Source: Sphagnum compactum (lineage: Eukaryota; Bryophyta; Sphagnopsida; Sphagnales). From it: a stretch of 64,000 nucleotides of DNA. Made by a program: the position numbers and the translations under genes. This document shows, piece by piece, positions 24,335 through 38,300 of the stretch. The stretch lies in contig OZ234498.1 in assembly GCA_965153455.1 (NCBI GenBank), positions 8,556,001 to 8,620,000 of the forward strand, in the 5' to 3' direction. The notes under the pieces are model-generated. The model was not told the origin of the DNA and searched no databases. It saw only the letters and a list, made by a program, of their open reading frames with translations. Position 1 is the first letter of the stretch. Each line of letters begins with the position of its first letter.

Positions 24335-25483
24335 TTTTGTTTTCTTTTCTACAAGCAATAGTCTTGAATACGAGGTAGGGGTAAGATCCCTCTCACTCTT
24401 AAGGAGTATTAAGTGTAAGATCTTTCCTCTTTTAGGAATATTCTTGAATACAAGGTGCTTTCCAAATAAACTAGGAAATGTTCTCCAAGTGCTTTATGTA
24501 AGATAGAAGTGGTGTGTTGTGAGCATGATTCTAGGGAGATGGTGGTATGGGCTTGGTGGCCTTGTGAGGTTGCAAGTGGTCAGGCTTCCATTGGTCCATG
24601 TTGTGAGGTATGGGATGTGTGGGTGGACTAGTTTTTCTCCACCCCCCCCTCCCCAAAAGGTCAATCATCCAAAATGTCCTTTGGGTGAGAGAAAAGGGAG
24701 AACACAACTTGTCCACTACCTAGGCTATTGTGGTTGTTAGGATATGTGTGTGAAACCCTCACAAAAAGGAAGGAATCCCCCTACCCTATTTCTCAAAAGG
24801 TAGAAGAGGGATATTAGCCTTTAGGTACTTAAGTATGGTGGATCACTAGATTGACCTCTCAAACTCTATGATAGGCTTTTGTACCTATACAATATTCCAA
24901 GCAATTTGATTGAGGAATCTCAATCAATCCACTCCCTTTTGGTAAAAAAGCCATGTGCATATCCATCCCTCTATTATATTCCATCTTACCCATTCCCAAA
25001 GTGCTATATTATAGTGCATTGATGACATTGCTTTCCAGCACTTGAGAAAGGTTTCACCTACTTGAGAAAAGTTTTTAACTTATATTTTGAAAGGGCACCT
25101 TATTTGTATTGGGCCACATAAGTAGAAGGTGTAAGAGGCCTGAAAAATGCCTCTTAAGTTGCATTCACACTTGATGTTAGTGACTCTAGTGTTGAGTCCC
25201 CTAACACCATGTTAGCCATTTTGGACTTTAAATCTAGTTATCATGCAAATTTTTTGTTGAACTAACATTCAATTAGCATTAAGCTATCATCCGTTTAACA
25301 TTGGGTGCTACGTAGATTTTCATTTAAAGCCCATGGGTGAGAGCATTACTAAAATTGGGCTTGCAAGCATAGGCCAAACAAGTCAAATCCTTGCAACATA
25401 AATTTAATTTTTAGACTATGAAATATAAATACTTCTTCTCACTCCATGTTCCAACCTAAGCTAATTTTTTATCTCAAGACAAC

Positions 25484-25793
25484 AGAGTTATCTGTAAAGT
25501 CACGTGATTAGGGGCGAGAACGGCCAGTTTCGGCATAATAGGGCATCAAACCCATAACTGGGAATGAAAATTCTACAAAACCAAATAACTGGGACCCAAA
25601 CTAGTTTTTCCACCAATTTTGATGGTAAACTGAGTTTCATCCTGTCTTTCCTTTTTCCCAAGCGAACCTTGTGCATTAAATGTTGAGTTTTGGCATTTCA
25701 TGCTGAGATTTAATAAAATTTCCTTCCTTTGCGGATAGGAGGTGAAAGCAGAGGAGATGGGGGTGAAAGACAGGGTGACTTTACGGTAACTCT
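25484..25793. mobile_element. MITE copy A, about 310 bp, terminal inverted repeats of about 20 bp
   Basis: The left end is agagttatctgtaaagtcac and the right end complement is agagttaccgtaaagtcac, one gap and one mismatch. The interior is closely similar to 28600-28993 (cataactgggaatgaaa, gggacccaaactagtttttc, gagtttcatcctgtctttcc, tgcattaaatg, gagatttaat). No coding capacity. Target-site duplication was not obvious. Confidence 0.8.
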
Positions 25794-26210
25794 AATATCA
25801 AATTTTGGTCCGTGCATTTTGATCTCAGGTTATAATATTCTTACACACTTGGGGTGATGGTTTGAGCATTTTGGCTTGTAGTATAAGCATTTTGGTTTAC
25901 ACTCGACATCTATGATATGATATGACCTATAATTTTACTTTGATTTCAATCTGACCCTTTTGGTATCCCGTAGCTAGTTATGTTTGGTAAGCCGTCTCAA
26001 AGCTTGCTGATTATTAAAAAATGGAAATGGCTACACATCCGCTCTACCTAGGCCATTTTTATAACTAAGCAAGCATGCTCGTGCCCGTTGCCTACATGGC
26101 TTCCTGTGCTTGGGGATTTTTTTGGGTTCTTTTCATGTAACTGAAGCCTGGACAAAAGATGCCAAATGGCCTCTAACAAGTTTATTTTGCACACTTTCAA
26201 GCTTTATCTT

Positions 26211-26572
26211 TTAGGGTTTAAGGTTTTTTAGGGTTTAAGATTTATAGGGTTTTTTTTTACCCTGTGCGGTTCTGCATTGAAGTGTGCTATTTGATTTTCA
26301 TGCTCTACATGTTCTGCAAACAGAACTTCATTTATTTTGTTCTGCATGTTTTGCTGCCCCGGCACAAATTCAAACCCAACACCTCTCTCTCACTCACTCA
26401 ATCTTTTGAGAGCACACCAACAATCAACACCAAAGGCAAAGTACACTTATATCTGGTGGGTTTTGGGTTTTTTCCCAGACTAGGAAGTTGGAAATTGGAA
26501 TGAATAGCCTCGAGAGGAATCAGAAGCTCTCTCCTTGCTTCAAAAAAAAGGTTTAGGGTTTAGGGTTTAGTG
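26211..26572 (+). repeat. Short telomere-type TTTAGGG motifs
   Basis: Degenerate tttagggttt motifs occur three times at about 26211-26252 and a clean block ggtttagggtttagggtttag lies at 26550-26570. The arrays are too short for a former telomere; they could be telo-box type promoter motifs or repair footprints. Confidence 0.7.
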
Positions 26573-27918
26573 TACAATAATAACTAGGCCTAGTTATAAG
26601 GTTGTAACTTTGTAACCTTTTTGAGAGCCTAGTGAGAACTGTATTGTTTAGGTGACCCACCACCCTCCATTGGAAAGAAACCAATTGTGACTCAATTGGG
26701 GATGGACCACAACTGAGTTACCAAGGTTGGTTTACCTTCCACCTTGGTAACCTATTCCGTCCTACTTCCACCTCATCCTACTTCCGTGACAACCAAATTA
26801 AGTGAGAGAAGTAGGAATATGAGTTGTTACTATGTAGTTAGGTAAGTAGGTAAGGCACTTTGGTTAGCACATAACTAATATGTGTGGTTATATGTAACCC
26901 ATAGTTCTATACGTCCCTAAAAGAAATATATGGTCACATCTTATACACTAGGACAAACTGGATTTTCAAAGCATAATTTCCCTCTTGGAAGGTGGAAATG
27001 AATTTCAATTTGTTGTTGGGTGTTGTTGTTGGGTGTTGTGTTTCTTCATCGAGAATTCGAGTCCTTCATAGGGCATTGGGAATTTTTCATTGTGGAGTGA
27101 TTATTTCATGAGTACCCACGCTTTATGTGGGGATAACTCCCTCAAAGCAAAAGAGTCCTCAAAATAACCACCCTCGGCTCCCCCACCTCAGGTGTGATTA
27201 GTTGGGGAACTTCTTTTGCTCCTCAAGAGTTACCCTACCACATAAAAGACGTGCTCCGATTTTTTTAGTGCAATTGGATAGCATGCTATCTAGTGTATTT
27301 TTTTTTCTCCATTGTTGGGAGGTTTTTTTTAATTTTTAAAGTGATTCATTTTTCTAAACACCCAAAAATTGTTTTGGCTCTTTTAAAAATATATGTATCT
27401 TCTAAGTATCACAAAAGAAAAGGGGAAAATTTTAGAGCATGTATATTGTTGTGAACTTATTTAATGAATCAAACTTCTGTTGACATGAATGAAAAAAATA
27501 TTAATGGAACAAAATGACATATAGTGAAATTTATTAAAAATTTTATAAAAATTAATTTTTTTTTGCAAAGACAAAATTGATTACAACAAAATTATTATGT
27601 CCACAGAAGAATTATTTATAGAGTACCCTCTACATGACGTGTTACATGTACTTGATGCCATGTCATGTCCGATGCAAATGTCAGGAATAGCAGAGCCAAA
27701 GTTTCCATACCATCATGGTCATGTTCTGCATTTTTAACTGCTTGTGGTTTCACTTTGAGCTTTCTTCCACTTTCACTCATAGAACAAAAAGGGCTCCAAA
27801 ATACGGCCCAAGTGAAAACCAAATCTAGTGGTCAAAGTTACATCATCAATTGAGACAAAAAATGATGAAACTCAAGAAGAATCATGAATGCAATACAAAC
27901 TTGAATATATAGCTCTTT

Positions 27919-27955
27919 GAAAGGAAAGGAAAGGAAAGGAAAGGAAAGAAAAGGA
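27919..27955 (+). repeat. GGAAA microsatellite
   Basis: About six to seven units of AAGGA/GGAAA, followed by a degenerate gaaatgaaatgaa stretch. Confidence 0.85.
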
Positions 27956-28599
27956 AATGAAATGAAATGAATGGAACCAAACCGAATCCAATCGAATTGA
28001 TGTTGAATCAAATCAAAGGGAAAGATATATATATATATGTATGTGTGTGTCCAAATGTGGGCTTCTTGGATGATTTATAAGAGATTGGAATAAGTTTTCA
28101 TCCAAGAAGAGTTGGTCCTCTAGATTCTAATCTAGTGACTTGCTACAATAACTGATGGCCAACCCAACTAATGGGTGTAGTAGATAGCTGGCCTACTTCT
28201 CTTCATGTGCTCTCACAATAATGGAGTTTCAACAAGGTGGTGATTGATGCTTTTTTCTAGAGTCTAGACAGATGAAAAGCTCTATCTAGTTCAAAATATG
28301 TGCACCCAATGATGATACCTACCTACAAGATGTTTTGCATTTTAGGGAGGTCCCAAAAATCCCAAATACAAGACCTCCCTTGCTCAAGCTCAAGGTTTCT
28401 GACAAAACACCACCTACAACAACAACAACAACAACAAGCAGCTTATTCTTGTATTTGTTGCACCTTTGCTTGATGAGTTTGGAGGAAGGCTATTAACAAA
28501 ATCAAATGCCCACCCAACACTGGCCATAATGTGCCTGACCCCAGCAGTAAAATTGTGTATCTTTGAAGAGACTGAATTTTGCATTGTACTTAGCATAAT

Positions 28600-28993
28600 A
28601 GAGTTATCAGTAAAGTCTCACGATTAGGGGGCGAGAACAGTCAGTTTCCGCATAATAGGCCATCAAACACATAACTGGGAATGAAAGTTTTACAAAGTGC
28701 AATAATTGGGACCCAAACTAGTTTTTCCACCAATTTTGGTGGTAAACAGAGTTTCATCCTGTCTTTCCTTTTTCTTGAGCGCCTCCACTGATGCTACATA
28801 TATTTTCACTGCTCCTCCCTGTACAACTACTATAATTAGTCTCAAACCTCGTGCATTAAATGCGGAGTTTCAGCATTTCATACTGAGATTTAATCAAATT
28901 TCATTACTTTGCAGATACCACTGAGAGAGGGATAGGGGGTGAAAGCAAAGCCCAAAGACAGGGTGAAGGCAGTGTGACTTTACGGATAAGTCT
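28600..28993. mobile_element. MITE copy B, about 394 bp
   Basis: Second member of the family at 25484-25793. The left end agagttatcagtaaagtc and right end complement agacttatccgtaaagtcac agree with copy A. It is about 85 bp longer, mainly through an extra segment near 28782-28850 (cctccactgatgctac ... agtctcaaac). The two copies lie about 3.1 kb apart in the same orientation. Confidence 0.8.
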
Positions 28994-31900
28994 AATACAC
29001 AAGAAAATAAAATAAGGTGTTGGTGCTGTAAATAATACATAATCCAGTATTGAATGTGAAAAATGTGCTTAATATTATTATGTAATGGCTCTTCCCCTTG
29101 TGGCAAGTTCAAACCAACAAAAGGTAAAATAGAAAATTTTCTTGTGAAATTCCCAAAAATTGAACTCATAGTTAAAACGGTTCAGAGTGACATCTGATGA
29201 ACATTCCACAAAATGTCTCTGTTCCCTTATGGCAAGTTTGAAGTTCTTTATAATTAAGAGAACCTCTAATCTTGGTTTTGACACTTTGAAGTTTTTGGGG
29301 GAGGTTTCCAGGTGTGGGTTGGAGTCCAGGTTTTCAAATTTCCAGACCATTTACTCCCGATTTTCGCACATTTTTTCAGATTCAAGAACCTTAGGGCCCA
29401 GTCTGAAAACCAGGTTGGATTCCATCTAAACACTCTACAACACCAAAGACTGTATACATACCAAGTTTTACAACAAATTAAAAATTGGGGATTGTACACA
29501 TATGAGATTTAACAACTAATTTAAATTAATTATTTACTTATTTAAATTAAAACCTACTTACCAAATTTTTCAAAAAAGTTTTAAATTGCTTGCCTAAAGA
29601 ACCTAAAATAATGTTCAATTTTTTATTTAAAAAAAGTTTTAGTTTCGATTTGACATCTAGCAAAACAAACTGATCCCATGGTCTAATTCTTGTGTCAATT
29701 CCAACATAGAGGTGCCAACTTGGGTCTAGGTCAAAAAAACTTAACCTGAAAACTAGGTTTAACCCTACAAACCAAAAAACTTACCAATAGATATTCAAAC
29801 AAAAATAGATATAAATTAAATATGGTCCATGAAGTTTTAAAATGAAACATACACTTCACAATGACCCTTGGTGAACATTCCTCAAAATGTGGGACCAAAT
29901 CAATGAACTCTAGGACCAAACTTGTCCTTGGTTGGCTACAATTTGAGTTCAAAAGATTTTCAAAAAACCTTTGCCCCCTTCACTAAAATCATTGTCATTA
30001 GAATTTGTTGTTGTACTTTGAAAGGAACCCTTTCGATCGATACTTGTCTTTAATTGGCATACAAGTTCAATGGATCCCATAATCCATTAGCTAGAACTTG
30101 TTCCATGTTGTGCTAGTGTTTTAATATGTTGTGTGTATAGGGTATATCGTAAAAGTACACTCCTTTTTTGTTAATTGAAGATACATGCCTACAAAAAGTG
30201 TTGCAAACTCTACTCAACAATTCATATATGTTTAGGGTTTAATATTGGAATCAAATTGAATTGTATCATAAAACATTTGCTTGTTGCTAAAAAATGAAGT
30301 AAGATATTTAAAAGTTAAAAAGGTATTAGGCAATTCTAGGTCAATAGGAAGAAGTGACTTAATTGAAAGTCCAAAGACTAATTGAAGAGGTCTATACATT
30401 CCATAATTATGTATACAAATGGATCATCAATTTCACTCTTTGGAACATTGGGCATAAAAAGTTAAACAAATGCTCACAAAATATGAAATTTTACTTGTAA
30501 CTTGGTTCTTATGGTCACTCAATCATTAAACAAGCACAACTTACTTGAAATTGAACTAAAATTCTTCTTTTAAATCATCAATTGGTAGACAAATTTGCAT
30601 CATCCTAAAAAACACCCAATAAAAAATAAAATCCATTTTCTTTATATCATCTCAACAAAACATGAAAAAAAAGTGAAAATTTCCATTTGAATGTTGTTTT
30701 TGAAACATCACTTAGTTAAAATTGAATTTTATAATTGCAAAGTTTGGTTTGTAACATAGATTCAATTGTCAATTGTTGTACCAAGTACCAACCTCATCAT
30801 CCAAGTTGTCTTTTGTTTTAGTTTTACCAACATAAGGTCATTTCCTTTAAACTCTTCAATCTCCTTACTTGTAGTATGGTCAAATAAGGTGCATTAATGT
30901 CATGCTCCCAAAAAATGAAAATACTCCAAAACTTGGCCACCAACTTGCAAGTGATTGAAACCAATTTATATTTTATGTACATCTTCAACCTTTCAAATTT
31001 GTATGCACAAAATTCAAATGGATTTTGCGTGTCACACTTGCAATGCCAAAGTTTGTCATCTACAAGTATGGTAGTTTTTAATCAAAAGCAAAAGAAAACC
31101 TCGTTCCATCTAAATTACTTTTTGAAACAAATTATAGTGTCATGAACAAAGCTCTTTCTCTTTAAAAGCTTGAAAGAAACCTAGGGTTGGAAGGTGGTTG
31201 GGAGAAAACGATGTCAGTGATGCAATGTTTTTAGCTTCAATAAAAACAACCTTATCATGAGGAAGTAAGGGGAAGAAGCTTTGTAATAGGAAAGGGTGAT
31301 TGGAAAAAAGATTATCAATGCTTTGGAAAAATGAAGGCAACATGGTGTCTATAAATATCAAGGACAATAAGAGAAAACACGGAAAGGAAAAGGTTACAAA
31401 ATAGGGGAGGGAGAATGGAGGGGAGGACATGTAAAGGAACTAGGCAATTTTGGGAATAGAAGAGGAGGTGAACTTTGTTATCAACTTCAAAACTTCACAT
31501 TACTTGAAATTCTAGACTTTAACCCCAAAAAAGTAAAAAATAGGAGAAGGAGGTTGTGATTATGTTATATTGATAAGCATTAGAATTGAATATTTGTGTG
31601 TGATTTTGTTGTATGAATTTGTGAAAAATTCTTGTTGTTTTAATTTGAATTGAACCTTATTTAATGGTGTGTTTAGGACAGTGGAAAAAACCAAGTTTAT
31701 GAAGGTGGTTGTTTTCATTCAAGTAGTAAGAAAAGGTCAAAGATTTTATTATTCTAGAAGAAATTACTTAATCTAAATTAGTTGAACTAGGAACATAATC
31801 CAAATATGTTTTTTGTTCAACGAAAATTGATTGAAAAACATTAGCTATGAAAAGGGAAGGGGGGAAGGAGAAGGAAAAGAAAGAAAGGAATACTTGATAT

Positions 31901-34900
31901 TTAATATTTTATTGATTAACATTTCACATGTCTTAGCAATTGTTCAATAATAAAAAGAAAGAGGGGTAAAATATTCACAATCAAATAACATCTTTGAACA
32001 ATTCAGTGAAAGATAATGGACCCAAAAGATTTTAAATACATTATAATCTTCAAAGTGTTTAAACTTAATTATTTGCTTAAACATTGTAATCATAGGATTT
32101 GGACAAATTGTTAATAAATCCAAAAAAACCTAAAAGATTTTGGTGCAAAAGAAAATATAGTTTAATCTTTAATAAATTATTTCACATGCTTCCATAATAA
32201 GTGACTAAAGGATTTCATCACTAACAACCAACACTCAAATGCCTCAGTAGAATTTCTAGTTGCACATTCTTGACTGAAAACACTAAACCCTAATTGTATG
32301 CCAAACAAGTTTTCTAGTTCTTAATAACATGGTTCCCACAAAATAATAATGAATAAAATCATAGAATTATTTATTTCAAATTTCCCCCTTTTATGTCTTC
32401 CATTTGCATTTGTGAAAACCTTGATGATAAAAACTTGTGGTGTTGAAACATAGATGGATTTGATAAAAACATAGATGATTTTTATGTGTTAAAAATTTAA
32501 TATATGAAAATGTAGTTGTGAATAAACTTAGTAAGGTTTTGGTTTGTTCAAATTTGAGGTTCTCTTTTCATCTTTCAATTCATGGTTTATATATTAACTT
32601 GTTGTAAAATGAACTTACTTTACATAGTTCTAATTTTTAGGGCTTGTGGTTTGTGGTATTGTACCTATGACTGATAATCAAAAAAAATTGTTAAAATATC
32701 CAAATATTAAAAAAACGTCCTACAACCTCAATTTGAATATTTCAAGGTTTTGATAATCATATATAAGTATGCAAGGCCTCGTCATTGTTTTGATCTACAT
32801 TGGTAACCTGATGGAGTGGACTTTCCAAATGTTCCAAAAGCGCTATGTTTGATTTTCAATAAATTCAATAAGGTTAGGTGACAAATTCTAAAGATTTTAA
32901 CATTTGTAATGGGATTTGTAGGCCAAAAATGAAATAGGTGCAATAAATTAAATGTCACATTAGGTGTGATGATATTAAAACATGTCAAAACCCTAACCTT
33001 GGGCTCATGATCAAATCTAATAAATGACAAGGGAAACAAATAAAGCAATTATGTTGGGACTTAAACATACTCCCACAAGTGTGGGAAAGTTCAAGAGGGC
33101 ATGAATCTAAATGACATTCTAAAGTGGAGTGCCACTTTGAAAGTTAAAATCTCCTGTGTTTCAAAATTTTGAAAAATCTTTTGGAGAACCAAACCTTGTC
33201 CAAAATGGGCCCTCCTTAAACTTTTGAAAAGGTTCCCCAAAAAAATTCCAAAGTGGGGTCACGTTCCCCATTTGAAAGTTTGAAACATTTAATATGGCTA
33301 ATTGAATGGTTGAAGGTCAAATTAAAAATTTGATTGTCAACCACTAGAACGTCCAACCAAAAGGGTCAAAACATTTCTAATTGAAGTATGTGACATGGTT
33401 CTAATAAACTCTTTCCAAAAGTTACAACTTTGCCTTTTAAAAATCCCAAATTGAAGTTTATATGCAAAAATTATGATCCTACAAAGTAACAAAATTCATA
33501 ACTTGGATGATCACTTGAAATCTTAGGGATTTGTCACTTCAATGTAGTCTTTATCACCATTTATAAAATATGACATAGTAAGGAGGGTGGTGATTCCTTC
33601 CAAATCTAAGTTATGGTGAGCCATTTGAATGCATCTCTAATGAAAGTTTTGTTTGTGCACCGTTTTGGTTTCAATTTGGATTAATTGCCAAAAAAATTTG
33701 GTTTGTGCAAACTAATTTCACTTTGAATTTCACTTTGTGAACTTGTCATAGTCCCATTTTGAAGTTCCCATGTCTGTTTTTTATGAAAATTAAGGATCAC
33801 ACCCTAGGTTTGTATTATGCTACAAAACCAAGAATCAAAAAGGTTTTGACCTTCAATATCATTTGACAAACCTAGGGGTGTGTTAGGACAAATGCCCAGC
33901 ATGAAGTATTATTTCAATTTTTTATTATATAAAAATATGGTGAAGTGGTCAAGGATTAATTCTTTCAATGTAAGAGTCTTGGTTTCAAATTTTCATTTTC
34001 AATGATCATTTTTTCTCCTTATATGGAAAAGTGGATGTTGAGGTGTTTTCCTACGCAACTTGGCCCCACTTTTTAAGTCAAGTTGCCCAAGGGAGAAAAA
34101 GAAATGAGGTTATGCCTTCCTTAAGGTATTCGACCTTATATCCTTTGGGAAGACATCTATTCCTCATGGAACATGTATAACATTTTAATTTATGTTTTCT
34201 CTTCACCAACAACTTGTTCATGTTCATATAATCTTTTGAAAAATTACATGATGGATGAATGTGCAACTTTAATCCTGGTCAACTTTTCAACCATTGTGCA
34301 ATTTCAATTCCTCAACTTTTCACCCATGGGGTAACCTTCCAAGCAAAGCTCCACATCTTTTCATCCATTTTGCAATGTTTTAACAAAATTTGAAACATTT
34401 CACATAAAGTGATTGTTGATAAGATTTTTTTAAATAATAACTTGATATCCAAGTTGCTTGTGGAAGAGATGATTTCTTCAATTAACTTTTTGGGCAAAAA
34501 CATGGCCCCAATTACCCTTCCCCAATTGGGCAACTTGGTCTCACATCCTTCTTTAACCAAACTATTTGCTTCAACCCTTTTGAAGCTAGATAGCCCTTTT
34601 CCTAGTTGAGCAACTTGGCCCAACCTTTCCCTAACTCAACAACAAGGTTGTGCTAAAATCATGATATCTCCATACTGGTTGCCAATAATGAAAACAATGT
34701 GAAAAATGTAATCAACAATCATTGTAACATTTAATGTGGTTAATTGTGGTCATGATGTGTTGCAATAAGTGAACAAGGAAATAATCACATGATGGAGTTC
34801 AAGAACGTACACTATGATAAATCATGTCCACAATAACTCAACTACTTTGCAACTAGAGCTTCAAAACAACTAATATACAATTATGTTATAATTAACTAAT

Positions 34901-37032
34901 GGAAATACATGGAATTAATAAATAAAATGTGACATCAAAAAATTCAGGAGTTGTACTATAGTTGGAAGTTAGTTGCAAGATAGACATCTATACATAGATT
35001 ACACACACCATAGATACGGTTATAATCAACCATGTTTGATTTTGTTAACAAGTTGCATTTTGTAACATGTGACAACTACATTACAACTAGAATAAATGTA
35101 GCATCCAATCAACGACTATTTTGCAACTAATGTATGATCTTGACACATATAATCATGTCATATGTATGCATTTTAATCGTCATTACATATGTCATTTTCA
35201 ACTTGTTTGCAACTAGTTGTCCACTACGATTCCCATTGATATGAGTAATTGTGTCACTAGGTTGTCACTATATAAGTATTATTTTTTCATTATTGTGTGA
35301 GTATAATTCAATTGTTTTATTATTAGTTTTTCAATACATTACAACTCACAACATCATGTTGTTTTACAAACTTGTCAAACCAACAACAAATTCATTGAAA
35401 TTTGAAAATGAAAGCTTGCTTTTGAAGTGAAATTAAAAGTAGTGTGTATATTGTATTACAAATTCAATTAGGGTGTACATATGGATCTGCCTTTATATAC
35501 TTCAAGTTGTTATACCTTATAATTTAATTGTTTCATTGACGAAGGTCAATTCCTTGAAGTTAACATGGGCCTATGCGTATGATCAAAAAATTGAAAATGA
35601 ATTACAAAGAATTATTTTTTTCTTTTAACAACTAACATTTAGTAAACATGTAAGCTAAAGTAACCAAATCAGCCAAACCAACATGTGGACAACTAATATG
35701 CAACTAAATTTTAACTTGAAATTTGAAAATATGAAATTTGGGCAAGAAACCTTTAAGCAAGTGGCACATGGTAGTTTATCAACAAATATCCCCCATTGCA
35801 TCAACAACCTTCATGCACCTATGCCTAATGTTAGGAAACTCAAGATTGATTTAAAAGGAGGTCTTATTCTCTAAACATTTTGTGCATTTCTTAGTATTTT
35901 GGTCATGTAATTATCATATCATGTGCTATATAATTAAGATTTTTTTTCTCAATTTAAAATTAGAGTTGAAAGGTTGTCACAAATTTGTTTGTTTATTTAG
36001 AAAACTTGGAAGTTGAAGGTTCTTGTTCATGTTCTTAAATGTTGAAAGTTCTTTGTTCTTGTTTTTGGAGGTTGAAGTTTTTTTCAAATATAAAATGGTT
36101 GTTTTGTTTGAAAAATACAATATTGAAAAGAACCATGCACATGCGATGTTGTATAAATTGGTTTGGTTGTTAAATAACTATGTCATTGAATGTGTTATTG
36201 TTTGTTATGTAATAATTCAAACTAATACATGTAAAAAGAAAATTTCCAAAATAACAAAGGTATGGTGAATTCTAACCTTAATACTTTGTGTGATACATTT
36301 TATTTTGAAAACCACCATTGTATACAAGTGTAGCTAGTTGCAATTTAATTTGTATCAATGTTATGTATGTTGCATCTTAGTGATAAATAAGTTTATTAGT
36401 GGCACTACAATTGTAAATCAATTTTATTTAAGGTGAAAGTATGAACATTTAGATATCTTTTACATTATAATGTTATATATATGTTATTGATTTCATTTCA
36501 CGCATGACATTGAATATCATAATATGGTAGATTTCAAGTAGACAAAGTGGAATGAAAAAATTATGGTTCAAGCAAATCATTTCAACAAAAATTGAAAAAA
36601 CATTAATCTATATAAACATAATGTTTTAGATGATAGTATTTGATTGTTGTGATTCATTATCTTTGTAATGACCTTTTGTTTCAGTAGAGGAAACTTTTGT
36701 TATAAATAACTTGGGCCATATATTTAGATTTATAGTCAAATTGTATTTCAATTTTTTAAAAAATTTAAAATGATTTTGTAATGCATTTTCCAACCTTGAA
36801 TGTCAATGCACACAATTTTAGATCCATTTCATGTTTATAAATAATGATGGAATGCAATTCATCATTATGTATCTTAATTTGGACAATGATAATGTGTGTG
36901 CAAGGTTTGCACATTTGCACTATAAGTTGCAATTTATGTTGTTCAATTTTACTAAAATCAACTACCATACAACTACATTAGAATCCATATCTAAACACCT
37001 AGTTGCAAAGGACATCAACCTACTTCATTTGT

Positions 37033-37080
37033 TAATGGATGAATGAAATATCATGAAAACATTATTTCATTCATCCATTA
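37033..37080. repeat. Perfect 17-bp inverted repeat
   Basis: Arms 37033-37049 (taatggatgaatgaaat) and 37064-37080 are exact complements around a 14-nt loop. Two more atggatgaat units follow at about 37090 and 37127, so it seems to have arisen inside a degenerate tandem repeat. Confidence 0.75.
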
Positions 37081-38059
37081 GGTTTGTTGATGGATGAATG
37101 AAAATTATGCAACATTAAGTTTGTCAATGGATGAATAAAAAATCACACAAGCATTAGTTTCATCCATAGATGAACTTGCTTAATAGTTATTTCATAATAG
37201 TCACCTAGTTGCCATTTGCAAATTGGTGCATTGTAGTTGCACGCAAGTACTACCTTGTGCCAACGTGAGTTGTCACATAGTTGCCCATTAGTTAGCATCC
37301 ATTAATGCATTTCCATCGCACTCACAATTATAAAGGAGTTGCAACAAAAATCAATAGAGTCCATATTGTTGGATGGATTGATTAAAAACAATATCAACAT
37401 GACATTACAATGGTAGTTACATTGTAGTTACACAATTGAATACATATATGGTTCCACATACGGTGAGTTGCAGCTGTTACAACTCATGTAGCTTGTTCAA
37501 TAACATTCATGTTGTAAACATTTGTTGAAATACAATGAAGTTGCAAATGATTATTACAACTCAAAAACCCAATTGCAAATCACCCCATTTTTCATAATAA
37601 TAATATTGTACTTTGTTGAGGTTTGTAATTTCTATCTTGAATTGGAATTATATTTTCCATGCATTTTGTTCAAATCTTGCAGGACTAATTGATTAGTTCT
37701 ATTGCATTGCTTTTCGTATGTTGATGTCTACTCATTATCATTACATTAGTTTCAAGTTAGGAACCAAGGTTGAGGCAAAACAAGGTGGTTCAAAAGAAAA
37801 CCCATGCTTGGCATGGTAAAAAAAAGTTCAAAACTCATTCCCACATGAAAACATGTGTGCAAGTGGGGCATAAATGGAAAGACTCCCAAGTTCTTGCTTT
37901 GAGGAGTGGATATAGTCCGTAAGAGTCTTGATTCTTTAAAATAAAGGTTGAGAGGTCAAAACATGGTTTAATAAAATGATAACGAGATAATTGAGTTTTT
38001 TTCAATGCTAATTATAGCATAATGGGTTCATATTGTCCCCCAAAAAATTTCCAAAATTC

Positions 38060-38300
38060 ATGAGGTTTGAAATGTTAAGACAAAATTGTAAAAATGACCA
38101 TTGAAAAGGCAATTTGGGGATTAAATCATGTTTGATTGAAAAGTTTGATATGGCATTGGGAAATATCTTTTGAAGGGCTTCAAGATAATGTATTTGGATG
38201 TAAAAAAAAAAGACATTTCTTATGAGTTATGACCCTTCAAAATTAAAAAACAACAAACTTTTCCCAATTTGAAGAAAAGGATTTTGGGGATTTTGAAAAA
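38060..38300 (+). repeat. Candidate copy of a dispersed decayed retroelement
   Basis: Contains ttgattgaaaagtttgatatggcattgg, atctttt.aa and atgagttatgacccttcaaa. The minus strand of about 39370-39600 has the same words in the same order, and 47030-47230 a weaker match. There is no coding capacity. The retroelement label is a guess from the dispersed distribution; only the similarity is seen. Confidence 0.4.

Noticed and set aside
27616-27853. Overlapping short frames on both strands at 27.6-27.85 kb
   Set aside because: The base composition is a little higher in G and C than around it, but no protein family is recognised and the frame is short and isolated.
31140-31430. A 96-codon minus-strand frame rich in Phe, Ser, Leu and Pro
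   Set aside because: It results from a purine-rich stretch on the plus strand. There are no motifs and no splice partners.
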